Source: Pseudobacillus wudalianchiensis
Lineage (GTDB): Bacteria; Bacillota; Bacilli; Bacillales; Domibacillaceae
Assembly (NCBI RefSeq): GCF_001685015.1
Contig: NZ_MAYT01000032.1
Coordinates: 6,639-70,638, forward strand
Length of the DNA: 64,000 bases
Reading direction: 5' to 3'
Shown: in pieces, positions 18,067 to 26,959 of the stretch
How the letters are laid out: the number at the start of each line of letters is the position of its first letter
Numbering within the stretch: the stretch's first letter is position 1
Program-made: the position numbers and the translations under genes
The notes under the pieces: model-generated
Seen by the model: only the letters and a program-made list of their open reading frames with translations
What the model was told of the DNA's origin: nothing
Database searches by the model: none

Positions 18067-18124
18067 GGCTCTGTTAAAAATAAATGTCTTTTTTTCAATA
18101 ATGGAAAATCAATATAACAGAACC
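18067..18124. repeat. 58-bp element with terminal inverted repeats
   Basis: GGCTCTGTTA at 18067-18076 and TAACAGAACC at 18115-18124 are inverted copies with one mismatch and enclose a very AT-rich core. The GGYTCTGTT ends resemble the tips of several Firmicute insertion sequences, so this may be a MITE-like remnant. It lies 40 bases upstream of the diguanylate cyclase gene, in a region that also holds a broken gene. Confidence 0.35.
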
Positions 18125-18160
18125 ATATTTTAAAAGGCATAAAGGTGTGGATGAATCATA

Positions 18161-19477
18161 ATGAATTTAAACTCTCTTGGAGAGTTAGGAAACAGACTGT
18201 TATCTACTATAATAGTTTCGGCTCTCATTATAGTTCTATTAGTTATTGCTTCTGTAGCAGGTGTTCGTTTCTCCTTAAGTGCCAACATTAAAGGTCAACA
18301 AGCATTAGACAGTATTGAAGGATCAGCCATTGATTTATTTAAAGCTCTCGTCGATCAGGAAACGGGACAAAGGGGGTATAGCTTAACGAACGATGAAACG
18401 TTCCTGGAGCCCTATTATCAAGGAACAAAGCAATTTTCACAGAATTCAAAAGAGCTTATACAGAAAACCGAGAAATTTCCTGCCCTGAATAAGAAGGCAA
18501 AAAAGCTTATAGAAAGAGGGCAGCATTGGCAAAATCATTATGGAAAACATCTAGTAGAGTCGACCGAAAGAGGGGAACAACCAAGTGTTCGGTTACTAAA
18601 TGAAGAGAAAGAGACGCTGGATGACTTCCGAAATCAAGCTAATAGCTTTTCTAAAAAGATAGAAGATCAAAGAAGTGTTGTTAGAAATACGATGCGAACA
18701 AGAATTAATTTGACTCTTACCGCATTAGTCGTCACTTTAATTATGATCATATTTATCAATTTATGGATTAATTACCGTCTTTTAAAATCCGTGATTAAGC
18801 CTATTATTGAATTAAGCAGCTGTGTGAAATCTTATGCGGAGCATGATTTTTCGAAAGACACGCCGACATATAGAAAGAAAGATGAGCTGTTTGAATTAAT
18901 TAAAAACGTGGGGCGGATGAGGACCGAACTATCCATGAGCATTCATTCATTAAAGCTGAAGGTTCATTACGATGAGTTAACAGGACTTTATAATAGGCGT
19001 TATTTTAATGAATTTATCGTGAATGAATGGGAAGCAGCTAAGAAGAAATCAGAGAATTTTTCATTGATACTCTTTGATATTGATCATTATAAAAATTTTA
19101 ACGACACATATGGACATTTAGCTGGGGACGAATGCTTAAGAAAGATCTCTGAATGTCTCCAGCCATACAATCAAGAGCCTTCACATTTTATTGCCCGGTA
19201 CGGTGGTGAAGAATTTGCGGTGCTGCTTTTACAAAGAACGGAACGGGAAGCCTTATTTATGGCCGAGGAAATAAGAAAAGCGATACTTAATTTAAAAATC
19301 CCTCATAAAACTTCTCCTATTAGTAATTATGTAACAGTCAGCATAGGAGTTGCTTCAGTTGTCCCAACAGGAGAAATGATGCCTAATGACATTATTTCAG
19401 CTGCAGATCAAGCTTTGTATTATTCTAAAGAAAATGGACGTAATCAAGTTACACAATATGCTAATAGCGTAATCTAG
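18161..19477 (+). CDS. Diguanylate cyclase with CHASE3 sensor, HAMP and GGDEF domains
   Basis: A 438-residue membrane sensor that should make c-di-GMP from GTP. Domain order: membrane helix 1 (about 14-38), an extracytoplasmic helical CHASE3-like domain (DQETGQRGYSLTNDETFL is typical), membrane helix 2 (about 185-210), a HAMP linker, and a GGDEF domain (about 270-435) with the intact signature YGGEEF. The residues before it read QEPS where the inhibitory RxxD site usually stands, so product inhibition may be lost. It has no EAL domain. The gene stands alone and ends before a hairpin terminator. Confidence 0.88.
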   Translation: MNLNSLGELGNRLLSTIIVSALIIVLLVIASVAGVRFSLSANIKGQQALDSIEGSAIDLFKALVDQETGQRGYSLTNDETFLEPYYQGTKQFSQNSKELIQKTEKFPALNKKAKKLIERGQHWQNHYGKHLVESTERGEQPSVRLLNEEKETLDDFRNQANSFSKKIEDQRSVVRNTMRTRINLTLTALVVTLIMIIFINLWINYRLLKSVIKPIIELSSCVKSYAEHDFSKDTPTYRKKDELFELIKNVGRMRTELSMSIHSLKLKVHYDELTGLYNRRYFNEFIVNEWEAAKKKSENFSLILFDIDHYKNFNDTYGHLAGDECLRKISECLQPYNQEPSHFIARYGGEEFAVLLLQRTEREALFMAEEIRKAILNLKIPHKTSPISNYVTVSIGVASVVPTGEMMPNDIISAADQALYYSKENGRNQVTQYANSVI

Positions 19478-19601
19478 CCGCTGAGGCTTTAAGCAGATGG
19501 TACCAGCCTGCTAAGTGATATCAATGAATGAGGCGATTGAACTGTGAGCGGAACTGTTTTGGAGACTTACTGTATTGAACGAGAAAAATAACAAAGAAAG
19601 T

Positions 19602-19635
19602 AACCGATAGCTGCAATAGCTGTCGGTTTTATTTT
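19602..19635 (+). terminator. Terminator downstream of the diguanylate cyclase
   Basis: AACCGATAGCT pairs with AGCTGTCGGTT, with one G-T pair, across a short loop and is followed by TTTTATTTT. Confidence 0.7.
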
Positions 19636-19674
19636 GTATAAATTGAACAAGAGACATAAACATAAAGGGATTTC

Positions 19675-19791
19675 ATGAGGCTATTTCGTCGTTTTCAGGA
19701 TGGTGCGGATGAAGCATGGTTTGCAATAAATTATTATTCTATAATGGCATTATTATGTATTTTCAGGAAACAAAGTGAAAATATAGAATGA
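19675..19791 (+). CDS. Possible 38-residue small protein
   Basis: An open frame from ATG 19675, five bases after AAAGGG, to TGA 19791 encodes MRLFRRFQDGADEAWFAINY and a hydrophobic C-terminal part. It lies alone after a terminator and has no family I recognise. It could equally be chance sequence in the gap between the cyclase and the P450 gene, which otherwise holds nothing visible. Confidence 0.2.
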   Translation: MRLFRRFQDGADEAWFAINYYSIMALLCIFRKQSENIE

Positions 19792-19853
19792 GTAATAAAT
19801 AGTTTTTTCACGCCTTTTCCCGGTATTTTTACAAAGTAGGAGGGTTTGATAGC

Positions 19854-21083
19854 ATGAAAGAAATTATTGCAGTAAAAGAAATCACCCCATTTAAAACGCG
19901 TTCAGAAGAATTTAATCCATACGCTTGGTGCAAAGAGATGCTGGAGACGAATCCGGTGAGTTACCATGAGGGAACGAATACGTGGAATGTCTTTAAGTAT
20001 GAAGATGTGAAGCGTGTGATCAGCGATTATGAGAACTTCTCGAGTGAGCGTACCCGTACAACTATTGCTGTTGGAGCAGATACGAAGGATGGCTTTGCGC
20101 CTGATAAGACGAATCTGATTGATGCCGACCCGCCGAAGCATAGAAAGCGTCGTTCGTTGCTATCTGCAGCCTTTACACCGAGAAGCCTTAAAAATTGGGA
20201 GCCCCGCATTCAAGAAATTGTGGATGAGCTGATTGGACAGCTAGGGACAGATACCGAAGTTGAAATTGTCCAGTCACTAACGAGTCAGCTCCCTATTATT
20301 ATCATGTCTGACTTGATGGGTGTCCCATCCAAAGATCGGTTATTATTTAAAAAATGGGTAGATACTTTGTTTTTGCCTTTCAAAAAAGAAGAACAGGAAG
20401 ACATTAATAACAAGAAGCAGGCAGCTGCTAAGGAGTATTATGAGTATTTGTATCCCATTGTCGTACAGAAAAGACAAAATCCGGCGGATGACATTGTCTC
20501 TGACTTATTGAAGGCGGAAGTAGATGGAGAGACCTTTACCGATGATGAAGCGATAAGGACGACGATGCTGATTCTAGGTGCAGGGATTGAAACGACCAGT
20601 CATTTATTAGCTAACACCTTTTATTCTTTATTGTATGATAATCCAAACGTCTATGAAGAGCTGCACCATCATCCGGAATTAGTTCCCCAAGCAGTAGAAG
20701 AAATGCTCAGATATCGTTTTCAATTATCTAAAATAGACCGCACGGTAAAAGAAGATAATGATCTGTTAGGAGTAGAGCTGAAAAAAGGAGATGTTGTGGT
20801 TGCCTGGCTGAGTGCAGCCAATTTGGATAAGGACATGTTTGAAAATCCGTTTGCGGTTAACATTCATCGGCCAAATAATAAGAAACATGTGACATTTGGG
20901 AATGGACCGCATTTTTGCTTGGGCGCGCCGCTTGCCCGTCTCGAAGCCCGCATTGCTCTCACTTCTTTTGTGAAGAAGTATTCACGCATTGAACCGGTAG
21001 CTGATTTTAATCTGGAAGATCATCTGACTGACTCAGCGACCGGCCAAACGCTGACTACTCTTCCATTTAAGGTATTTGTTTAA
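19854..21083 (+). CDS. Cytochrome P450 (CYP107-like)
   Basis: A 409-residue soluble class I bacterial P450. Visible elements are the I-helix oxygen-activation segment LILGAGIETTSHLL, in which GIETT replaces the usual GxDTT/GHETT, the K-helix EEMLRY, and the haem-thiolate loop FGNGPHFCLGAPLARLEA. The start ATG follows GGAGGG. It resembles B. subtilis CypA-type enzymes, but the substrate cannot be read from sequence. No ferredoxin or reductase gene is adjacent, so it must borrow redox partners from elsewhere. It is closed by its own terminator. Confidence 0.9.
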   Translation: MKEIIAVKEITPFKTRSEEFNPYAWCKEMLETNPVSYHEGTNTWNVFKYEDVKRVISDYENFSSERTRTTIAVGADTKDGFAPDKTNLIDADPPKHRKRRSLLSAAFTPRSLKNWEPRIQEIVDELIGQLGTDTEVEIVQSLTSQLPIIIMSDLMGVPSKDRLLFKKWVDTLFLPFKKEEQEDINNKKQAAAKEYYEYLYPIVVQKRQNPADDIVSDLLKAEVDGETFTDDEAIRTTMLILGAGIETTSHLLANTFYSLLYDNPNVYEELHHHPELVPQAVEEMLRYRFQLSKIDRTVKEDNDLLGVELKKGDVVVAWLSAANLDKDMFENPFAVNIHRPNNKKHVTFGNGPHFCLGAPLARLEARIALTSFVKKYSRIEPVADFNLEDHLTDSATGQTLTTLPFKVFV

Positions 21084-21114
21084 CCCTATGCAGGAATTGC
21101 ATAGGGTTTTCTTA
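21083..21114 (+). terminator. Terminator of the first P450 gene
   Basis: AACCCTATGCA pairs perfectly with TGCATAGGGTT around GGAAT and runs into TTTTC. The stem begins at the stop codon. Confidence 0.85.
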
Positions 21115-21246
21115 TGTGGAAATAGCTGCTACTTTATTCACTTGAACATCAATTTTTAGATAAATTATCCTTATGTTCAAGAAGTAAACAATTTCAAGGA
21201 TATTTAACGCACAGTCGTTTAAATAGGTATCAGGAGAGGTGACAAA

Positions 21247-21690
21247 ATGACGCAGTTTTATTATCTTTCTGCCAAACATCCTTTAGAGATCGGAACGTTT
21301 GGAGAAATAAAAAAACTTTCTAATAAAGGAAACAATGTATTTGCCAATACGGTGGATGAAGCCTCTATTACGATTAAAAAGTTAGCAGACAGTCCGCTCT
21401 CCAACCTGAGTTATCCCTGTCAATATGAAGTGATGGCGCATTTAGGAGACTTTGGGGCGAATAAGGATAAGGCAAATGAGCTGGACAAAAAGTGTCTGCA
21501 AACTTTATTGGAGTATGTCCAAATCGCCATTCAGAAAAGTTTTGTAGTGGAATTTTACACGGCATGGGCGGGAGAAGAAGAGTTAAGCGTGGAAGAGGTG
21601 CGGGAACTAACGATAGATGAGTTAACCGATTCTAGTCAATTAAAGCTTGAAAACAGGGGGAAGCTGATCATCTATCGTCAGAAATACTGA
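21247..21690 (+). CDS. Conserved-looking cytosolic protein of unknown function
   Basis: A 147-residue protein with a good start (ATG after AGGAGAGGTG). It begins MTQFYYLSAKHPLEIGTFGE and has no membrane segment, signal peptide or metal motif that I recognise. The predicted mix of strands and helices and the codon use match the neighbours, so it is very likely real. It stands between the P450 and the SDR genes but is separated from both by more than 150 bases, so no operon is implied. Confidence 0.75.
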   Translation: MTQFYYLSAKHPLEIGTFGEIKKLSNKGNNVFANTVDEASITIKKLADSPLSNLSYPCQYEVMAHLGDFGANKDKANELDKKCLQTLLEYVQIAIQKSFVVEFYTAWAGEEELSVEEVRELTIDELTDSSQLKLENRGKLIIYRQKY

Positions 21691-21868
21691 AATAAGCGGA
21701 GCAGCCTTTACGCTCAATGACGTTAAGGTCACGTTCCTAAACGAAAAAGCACCGTGCACATGAATACTATATTGATTGTCTTTTAATCTGCTGACGAGAG
21801 CCTATTCATTTCTTCTTCCATTATGGCGTGATACACTTTTATAAAGAGACGCAAAGGAGGAGTTGGAC

Positions 21869-22573
21869 ATGGGTCAATTACAAGGGAAAACAGCGATTAT
21901 AACAGGGGCGAGCAGCGGGATCGGTTTGGCGATTGCGAAGGAGCTGGCAGGTGAAGGAGCTAATGTTGTGTTGGCTGCTCGCCGCATAGAAAGACTGAAG
22001 GATCTGGAAAGTGAAATTAACCAAAGCGAGCGTGCAAAGGCGCTTGCTATTCAGACAGATATGGTGAAAAAAGAGGACGTTCAGCAGTTAGTGGAAAAAG
22101 CGATAGACACCTTTGGGAACGTAGATATTTTCGTCAACAACGCGGGGCAAATGCGCGAGGCCACCATTCGGTCCGGAAAAGTAGAGGAATGGGAACAAAT
22201 GATTGATGTGAATATTAAAGGAGTTCTCTATGGAATTAATGCAGTACTGCCGTCCATGCTGGAGCGGGAGAGCGGCCACATTATTAATATTGCCTCTGTT
22301 TCTGGCCTGGAAGTGACGAAAATGAGTACGGTCTATAGTGCAACGAAATATGCGGTTCGGGCGATTTCCACAGGCTTGGAAAAAGAACTTGCTAGAACAG
22401 GCGTGCGTGTAACGAATATCTCTCCTGGTATGGTAGACACTCCTTTAAGCACGGGGCGTGGCAGCAGCGATCGTAAAAAATTAGAAGCAGCAGATATCGC
22501 CAAAGCTGTTGTATATGCCGTCACTCAGCCTAGTTACGTTAACGTGAATGAAATCACTGTTCGGCCGGTTTAA
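21869..22573 (+). CDS. Short-chain dehydrogenase/reductase
   Basis: A 234-residue classical SDR oxidoreductase. Evidence: the cofactor motif TGASSGIG near the N-terminus, AARR after the second strand (suggesting NADP preference), NNAG, the catalytic serine in IASVSGLE, and YSATK with catalytic Tyr and Lys. The start is the ATG at 21869, 10 bases after AAAGGAGG; a TTG at 21863 is too close to that site. The substrate is unknown. The gene is followed by its own terminator. Confidence 0.9.
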   Translation: MGQLQGKTAIITGASSGIGLAIAKELAGEGANVVLAARRIERLKDLESEINQSERAKALAIQTDMVKKEDVQQLVEKAIDTFGNVDIFVNNAGQMREATIRSGKVEEWEQMIDVNIKGVLYGINAVLPSMLERESGHIINIASVSGLEVTKMSTVYSATKYAVRAISTGLEKELARTGVRVTNISPGMVDTPLSTGRGSSDRKKLEAADIAKAVVYAVTQPSYVNVNEITVRPV

Positions 22574-22588
22574 AAAATTTATTTAGAG

Positions 22589-22618
22589 AAGTCCCGCCTT
22601 AAGAAGCGGGGCTTTTTT
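22589..22618 (+). terminator. Terminator of the SDR gene
   Basis: AAGTCCCGCTT-type arm pairs with AAGCGGGGCTT across a tight loop and is followed by six T. Confidence 0.8.
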
Positions 22619-22808
22619 AGATGTATACAAATGGTGAGAAAGAAGAAATAAAGAATGCCGACATATCGGTATGATCCGTGAATAAAATGAAAGATGCTTT
22701 ATCGATGGTTGTACATGTAAAAATAAAAGAGCAGCCGAAAAGAAATGAATATTTATATGAGTTACTTCATGGTAAAATATCACTCATAAAAATGTTTGGG
22801 GGAGTAGT

Positions 22809-24326
22809 ATGGTTAATGAAAACAGTAATTTAAAGTTTGTAGTAACAGGCCTTCTTCTCGGTATTTTAATGGCTGCGATGGATAATACAATCGTGGCTAC
22901 AGCAATGGGAACGATCGTTGCTGATTTGGGCGGATTCGAAAAGTTTGTCTGGGTTACTTCCGCTTATATGGTCACCGTTATGGCCGGAATGCCGATTTTT
23001 GGAAAGCTGTCTGATATGTATGGCCGCAAACGCTTCTTTATCTTCGGTTTGGCCATATTTTTAATTGGGTCGGCGTTGTGCGGAATCGCCCAGACGATGG
23101 ACCAGTTGATTATTTACCGTGCCATTCAGGGAATCGGCGGAGGCGCTTTAATGCCAATTGCCTTTACGATCGTATTCGATATTTTCCCGCCGGAGAAGCG
23201 TGGGAAAATGACGGGATTGCTCGGTGCTGTATTTGGTACTTCTAGTGTGCTAGGACCGCTTTTAGGTGCTTATATTACAGATTGGTTTAGCTGGCATTGG
23301 GTATTCTATATTAATGTTCCGATTGGAATTGTTTCTGTCTTTTTAATTATTAAGTATTATCATGAATCGACACAGCATCGGAAGCAGCGTATTGATTGGG
23401 CGGGAGCGATTACGCTCGTGGCAGCTGTTGTCTGCTTAATGTTTGCACTGGAGCTTGGCGGTAAAGAATATTCGTGGGATTCCACTCAAATTATTAGTTT
23501 ATTTGCGGGGTTTGCGGTCTTCTTTGGAGCTTTTCTGTGGGTGGAAACAAAGGCGGAAGAGCCGATTATTTCATTCTGGATGTTCAAACGCCGCTTGTTT
23601 GCCACTTCGCAAATCCTTGCTTTCTTATACGGGGCAACCTTTATTATATTAGCCGTCTTTATTCCAATCTTTGTGCAAGCGGTGTATGGCGGCTCGGCTA
23701 AGAACGCCGGTTTGATTTTAACACCGATGATGCTTGGTTCTGTCGCTGGGAGTGCCATTGGCGGGACTTTTCAAACGAAAACAAGCTATCGAAACTTAAT
23801 GGTGATTTCAGTAGTTGCTTACTTTATCGGCATGTTTTTACTCGGAAATATGACGCCAGAAACGGCCCGCTGGGTATTAACGATTTACATGGTCATTGCC
23901 GGCTTTGGAATGGGCTTTTCTTTTTCCTTGCTTCCATCGGCATCGATTCATAATCTGGATCCGCGTTACCGGGGCTCAGCTAATTCGACGAACTCCTTTC
24001 TGCGTTCCCTTGGGATGACGCTTGGGGTCACGATCTTTGGTACGATTCAGCAAAATATTTTCACAGATAAGTTGAAAGACGCCTTTAAGGGAATGGGAGG
24101 AAACGGTGGTGCACCGGGTATGCAAATGAATGATCCACAGCAGCTGTTTGAGGCTGGGCAACGCGCCAAGATTCCTGATTTTATCTTGGATAAAGTCGTT
24201 CTCGCCATGTCGGATTCAATTGCATCAATCTTTTTATTTGCGCTTATCCCGATTGTTTTATCGGCGATCGCCATCTTGTTCATGGGGAATCAGCGAGTGG
24301 AAATCAACAAAAAAATAGAAAGTTAA
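22809..24326 (+). CDS. MFS multidrug exporter, DHA2 (EmrB/QacA) type
   Basis: A 505-residue membrane protein with about 14 predicted helices. Family motifs include MDNTIVATAMGTI in helix 1, the loop GKLSDMYGRKR (motif A) and GGGALMPIAF (helix 4), with a Met- and Gly-rich loop (GGNGGAPGMQMN) near the C-terminus. Such proteins export hydrophobic or cationic drugs by proton antiport. The ATG follows GGGGGAG. It has its own terminator before the two-component system, so co-regulation with that system is possible only through separate promoters. Confidence 0.88.
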   Translation: MVNENSNLKFVVTGLLLGILMAAMDNTIVATAMGTIVADLGGFEKFVWVTSAYMVTVMAGMPIFGKLSDMYGRKRFFIFGLAIFLIGSALCGIAQTMDQLIIYRAIQGIGGGALMPIAFTIVFDIFPPEKRGKMTGLLGAVFGTSSVLGPLLGAYITDWFSWHWVFYINVPIGIVSVFLIIKYYHESTQHRKQRIDWAGAITLVAAVVCLMFALELGGKEYSWDSTQIISLFAGFAVFFGAFLWVETKAEEPIISFWMFKRRLFATSQILAFLYGATFIILAVFIPIFVQAVYGGSAKNAGLILTPMMLGSVAGSAIGGTFQTKTSYRNLMVISVVAYFIGMFLLGNMTPETARWVLTIYMVIAGFGMGFSFSLLPSASIHNLDPRYRGSANSTNSFLRSLGMTLGVTIFGTIQQNIFTDKLKDAFKGMGGNGGAPGMQMNDPQQLFEAGQRAKIPDFILDKVVLAMSDSIASIFLFALIPIVLSAIAILFMGNQRVEINKKIES

Positions 24327-24327
24327 T

Positions 24328-24361
24328 AAAAGCCGGGGCAAATTGTCCGGGCTTTTTATTG
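24328..24361 (+). terminator. Terminator of the DHA2 exporter gene
   Basis: AAAAGCC and the following G-rich arm pair with a GTCCGGGCTTTT arm; five T follow. Confidence 0.75.
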
Positions 24362-24366
24362 TGCTT

Positions 24367-24396
24367 TTGTGAATCTGACTGCTCTTTCGCTATAAT
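24367..24396 (+). promoter_or_regulatory. Sigma-A promoter of the hssRS-like pair
   Basis: TTGTGA at 24367-24372 and a perfect TATAAT at 24391-24396, 18 bases apart, 33 bases before the response regulator start. Confidence 0.65.
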
Positions 24397-24429
24397 GAAG
24401 AAAAATATCTGTAAAGCGGGGGTTGGCAG

Positions 24430-25107
24430 ATGAGAAAAATCTTAGTCGTGGACGACGATAAACATATATTAGAGCTCGTAAGCATTCATTTAACACGTGC
24501 TGGCTATCATGTGCTCAAGGCGGAAAATGGTGTGCAGGCAGTGGGTGTTTTACAAAGTGAGCTGCCCGATTTGGCAATCGTCGATGTCATGATGCCGGGC
24601 ATGAACGGGTTTGAGTTAACGAAAAAGCTGCATGATGACTGGGACATTCCTGTATTGTTGTTAACAGCAAAGGGAGAACTAGAAGATAAGGAGCAGGGTT
24701 TTCTCGCCGGTTCAGATGATTATCTGGTGAAGCCGTTTGAGCCGAAGGAGCTGCTTTTTCGTATTGCCGCCATATTGAGACGTTATGATAAACCAGCGGA
24801 TTCGATTCTGCAGGCAGGTTCGGTCACGATCAACCGCAAAAGCTTTGAGGTGACGGCGGGCTCCAGTACATTGTTGATGCCCTTAAAGGAATTCGAGGTA
24901 TTGGCTTTGCTTGCTTCCAAGCCGAATCAAGTATTTCAACGCGCCGCTATTATGGAAAGTGTGTGGGGCTATGACTATGAGGGCGATGAGCAAACGCTGA
25001 ATACACATATTAAACGGATACGGGAGCGCCTTGCCAAAATTGCGGCTGATGTTGAAATTGTGACAGTTCGTGGCATTGGCTACAAATTAGAGGTGCATCG
25101 CTCATGA
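24430..25107 (+). CDS. hssR: Response regulator, HssR-like (OmpR family)
   Basis: A 225-residue regulator with a receiver domain (acidic triad DDD at 9-11, phospho-acceptor Asp in AIVDVMMPG, switch Lys in YLVKPFEP) and an OmpR-type winged helix ending in VRGIGYKLE. From memory, GSDDYLVKPFEPKELLFRI and VWGYDYEGDEQT closely match S. aureus HssR, the haem-responsive activator of hrtAB. It overlaps the kinase gene by four bases (ATGA). A near-consensus HssR direct repeat lies downstream at 26484-26503, which supports the assignment. Haem as signal is inferred. Confidence 0.78.
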   Translation: MRKILVVDDDKHILELVSIHLTRAGYHVLKAENGVQAVGVLQSELPDLAIVDVMMPGMNGFELTKKLHDDWDIPVLLLTAKGELEDKEQGFLAGSDDYLVKPFEPKELLFRIAAILRRYDKPADSILQAGSVTINRKSFEVTAGSSTLLMPLKEFEVLALLASKPNQVFQRAAIMESVWGYDYEGDEQTLNTHIKRIRERLAKIAADVEIVTVRGIGYKLEVHRS

Positions 25108-26477
25108 AATCGTTATATGGCAAGTTTGTACTCATGACCGCCTTAATCATGGTGTTTAGCACGATAGGCGGCTTTCTCGTTACAAATACGTATTATCACC
25201 GTGTGATGAAAGCGCGTAATGATGAAAAAAACGTCGAGATTGCGAAGACGATTGTGGATCATATTGAAGAAACGCCGCAAGAGAACTTAGATGAGTATTT
25301 AAAGACCATTGGCAGGATCGGCTACCAGCTTTATGTCGTAGACGAACTAGGCAAGTCTTCGTTTTACGGCGGTGACTTCCGGTTGAAAAATCTAGACAGG
25401 AACTCTGTAGAGCAGGTGCTGGCAGGGCATGTCTATCATGGGATGAGGGATTTTCCACGCGAGACGTTTGTGACAGGTTTTTTCGCCAATGAAATGTCTA
25501 ATACGATCGGGGTTCCGTTTAAGCATGACAATAAGCAATATGCGCTTTTTATTCGGCCAGATATTAAGCTGTTATTTAGTGAGGTCCATACGATTCTGGC
25601 AGGATTGATCATCGCCACCGCTTTGCTAAGCTTGCTTGCGATGTTACTAGTGGCAAAGATGCTCATTGTTCCGATTACACAGTTAACGGCTGCAACGAAA
25701 CGAATTGCTGATGAGAAGTATGACACACAGCTAAACATTGACCGTCACGATGAGATTGGCCAATTAGCAGCAAGTTTCAATACGATGGTGGGCCAGCTTC
25801 AAGAAAATGATAAAATACGCAAGGAATTTATTAGTAATGTTTCACATGATTTTCAATCACCGCTATTAAATATTCAAGGCTATGCAGGCTTGCTTAAGGG
25901 AGGAAACATATCTGATGAAGAGCGTAAAAATTATGCAGAAGTGATCCAGTCAGAAACAAACCGCTTATCGAAATTAACACGCCAGCTTTTACTCTTAACC
26001 TCTCTTGACCAGTCTTCCCGGATGGTGAAATACAGAGATTATCGGCTAGATGAACAACTAAAAGCGTGTATCAACAAATATCGCTGGTGGCTCGAGGAAG
26101 ACCGCCTTAACTTACACATGAAGATGGAGGCAACGACATATCGAGGGGACGAGGCTTTATTTGAAAATGTGTGGGAGAACTTGCTTACGAACGCAATTAA
26201 GTATAACCGTCCAGAAGGAGAAATTCATATTGCACTAGAGAAGAAGGATGGGTACATCGAGGTGATAGTGCAGGATACGGGCATTGGCATTTCAGAAGCG
26301 GAACAATCGCAATTGTTCAATCGCTTCTACCGGGCGGATACATCGCGCACAAAAGAGGGAACTGGGCTTGGATTATCGATCGTAAAGCAAATCATTGAGC
26401 TGCATAAGGGGAACATTCACGTAACAAGTAAGCCGGGTGAAGGCACGACGTTTACAATTAAATTGCTGAATTTGTAA
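25104..26477 (+). CDS. hssS: Sensor histidine kinase, HssS-like
   Basis: A 457-residue membrane kinase, the same length as I recall for S. aureus HssS. It has two membrane helices (about 8-30 and 163-185) around an extracytoplasmic sensor, a HAMP domain, a phosphohistidine helix ISNVSHDFQSPLLNI (HD in place of the more common HE) and an ATPase domain with NLLTNAIKY, DTGIGI and GTGLGLSIV. The sensor segment FVTGFFANEMSNTIGV and the IRPDIKLLFSE segment before helix 2 match the haem sensor. It follows hssR with a four-base overlap. The only doubt is whether the ligand is still haem. Confidence 0.78.
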   Translation: MKSLYGKFVLMTALIMVFSTIGGFLVTNTYYHRVMKARNDEKNVEIAKTIVDHIEETPQENLDEYLKTIGRIGYQLYVVDELGKSSFYGGDFRLKNLDRNSVEQVLAGHVYHGMRDFPRETFVTGFFANEMSNTIGVPFKHDNKQYALFIRPDIKLLFSEVHTILAGLIIATALLSLLAMLLVAKMLIVPITQLTAATKRIADEKYDTQLNIDRHDEIGQLAASFNTMVGQLQENDKIRKEFISNVSHDFQSPLLNIQGYAGLLKGGNISDEERKNYAEVIQSETNRLSKLTRQLLLLTSLDQSSRMVKYRDYRLDEQLKACINKYRWWLEEDRLNLHMKMEATTYRGDEALFENVWENLLTNAIKYNRPEGEIHIALEKKDGYIEVIVQDTGIGISEAEQSQLFNRFYRADTSRTKEGTGLGLSIVKQIIELHKGNIHVTSKPGEGTTFTIKLLNL

Positions 26478-26483
26478 TACAGA

Positions 26484-26503
26484 GTTCATATAGAGTTTAG
26501 ATT
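26484..26503 (+). promoter_or_regulatory. HssR-type direct repeat
   Basis: GTTCATATA (26484-26492), two bases, then GTTTAGATT (26495-26503). The known HssR site before staphylococcal hrtAB is a direct repeat GTTCATATT with a two-base gap; the two copies here match at 8 and 7 of 9 positions with the same spacing. The site stands 7 bases after hssS and about 50 bases before the next gene, with TATAAC at 26514-26519 as a possible -10. Confidence 0.65.
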
Positions 26504-26554
26504 GACAGCGTAGTATAACCTTCAGAGAGATAAAAATGTATGGAGGTTAACAAA

Positions 26555-26953
26555 ATGGAGAAAAAATGGAGTTTACGATTAATCCGTTTAGCGGCCATCT
26601 TTGGCTTAATCGGGGCGATACTAGGTTCACACATGGCAGGATCGGGGAGCTATCAATTCCGTCCAATCCACGCCCACATTTTAGTAGTAGGCTGGTTATC
26701 CGTCTTTGCATGGGGGATCTTCTATCGTGTCTACACCATTAAATCTGCAAAACTAGTAGCTGTTCATGGCTGGACAGCCGTAATCGGTTCAGTTGGTTTG
26801 ACAGTCGGTATGTGGTTGAACGCCTTAAAGCCATTTAATATTAATGAAACGTTCGCTTTAGTCTTCTATATCGTTGGCGGTACGATCTTGTTAATCAGCT
26901 TTGGGATTTTCGTTCTCACAACATTCATGATTGATACGAGAGAAGGCAAGTAA
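26555..26953 (+). CDS. Small haem-copper-oxidase subunit I-like membrane protein
   Basis: A 132-residue protein with four predicted membrane helices. Histidines lie at residues 26, 39, 41 and 71, in SHMAG, IHAHILVVGW and VHGW contexts like those of short proteins grouped with cytochrome oxidase subunit I. It is far too short to be a complete oxidase, which needs twelve helices. The ATG at 26555, eight bases after GGAGG, is chosen over the ATG at 26540, which overlaps that site. It stands where hrtAB stands in staphylococci, directly after hssRS and an HssR-type repeat. Haem binding or haem handling is therefore a reasonable hypothesis, not shown. Confidence 0.75.
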   Translation: MEKKWSLRLIRLAAIFGLIGAILGSHMAGSGSYQFRPIHAHILVVGWLSVFAWGIFYRVYTIKSAKLVAVHGWTAVIGSVGLTVGMWLNALKPFNINETFALVFYIVGGTILLISFGIFVLTTFMIDTREGK

Positions 26954-26959
26954 GTATAC

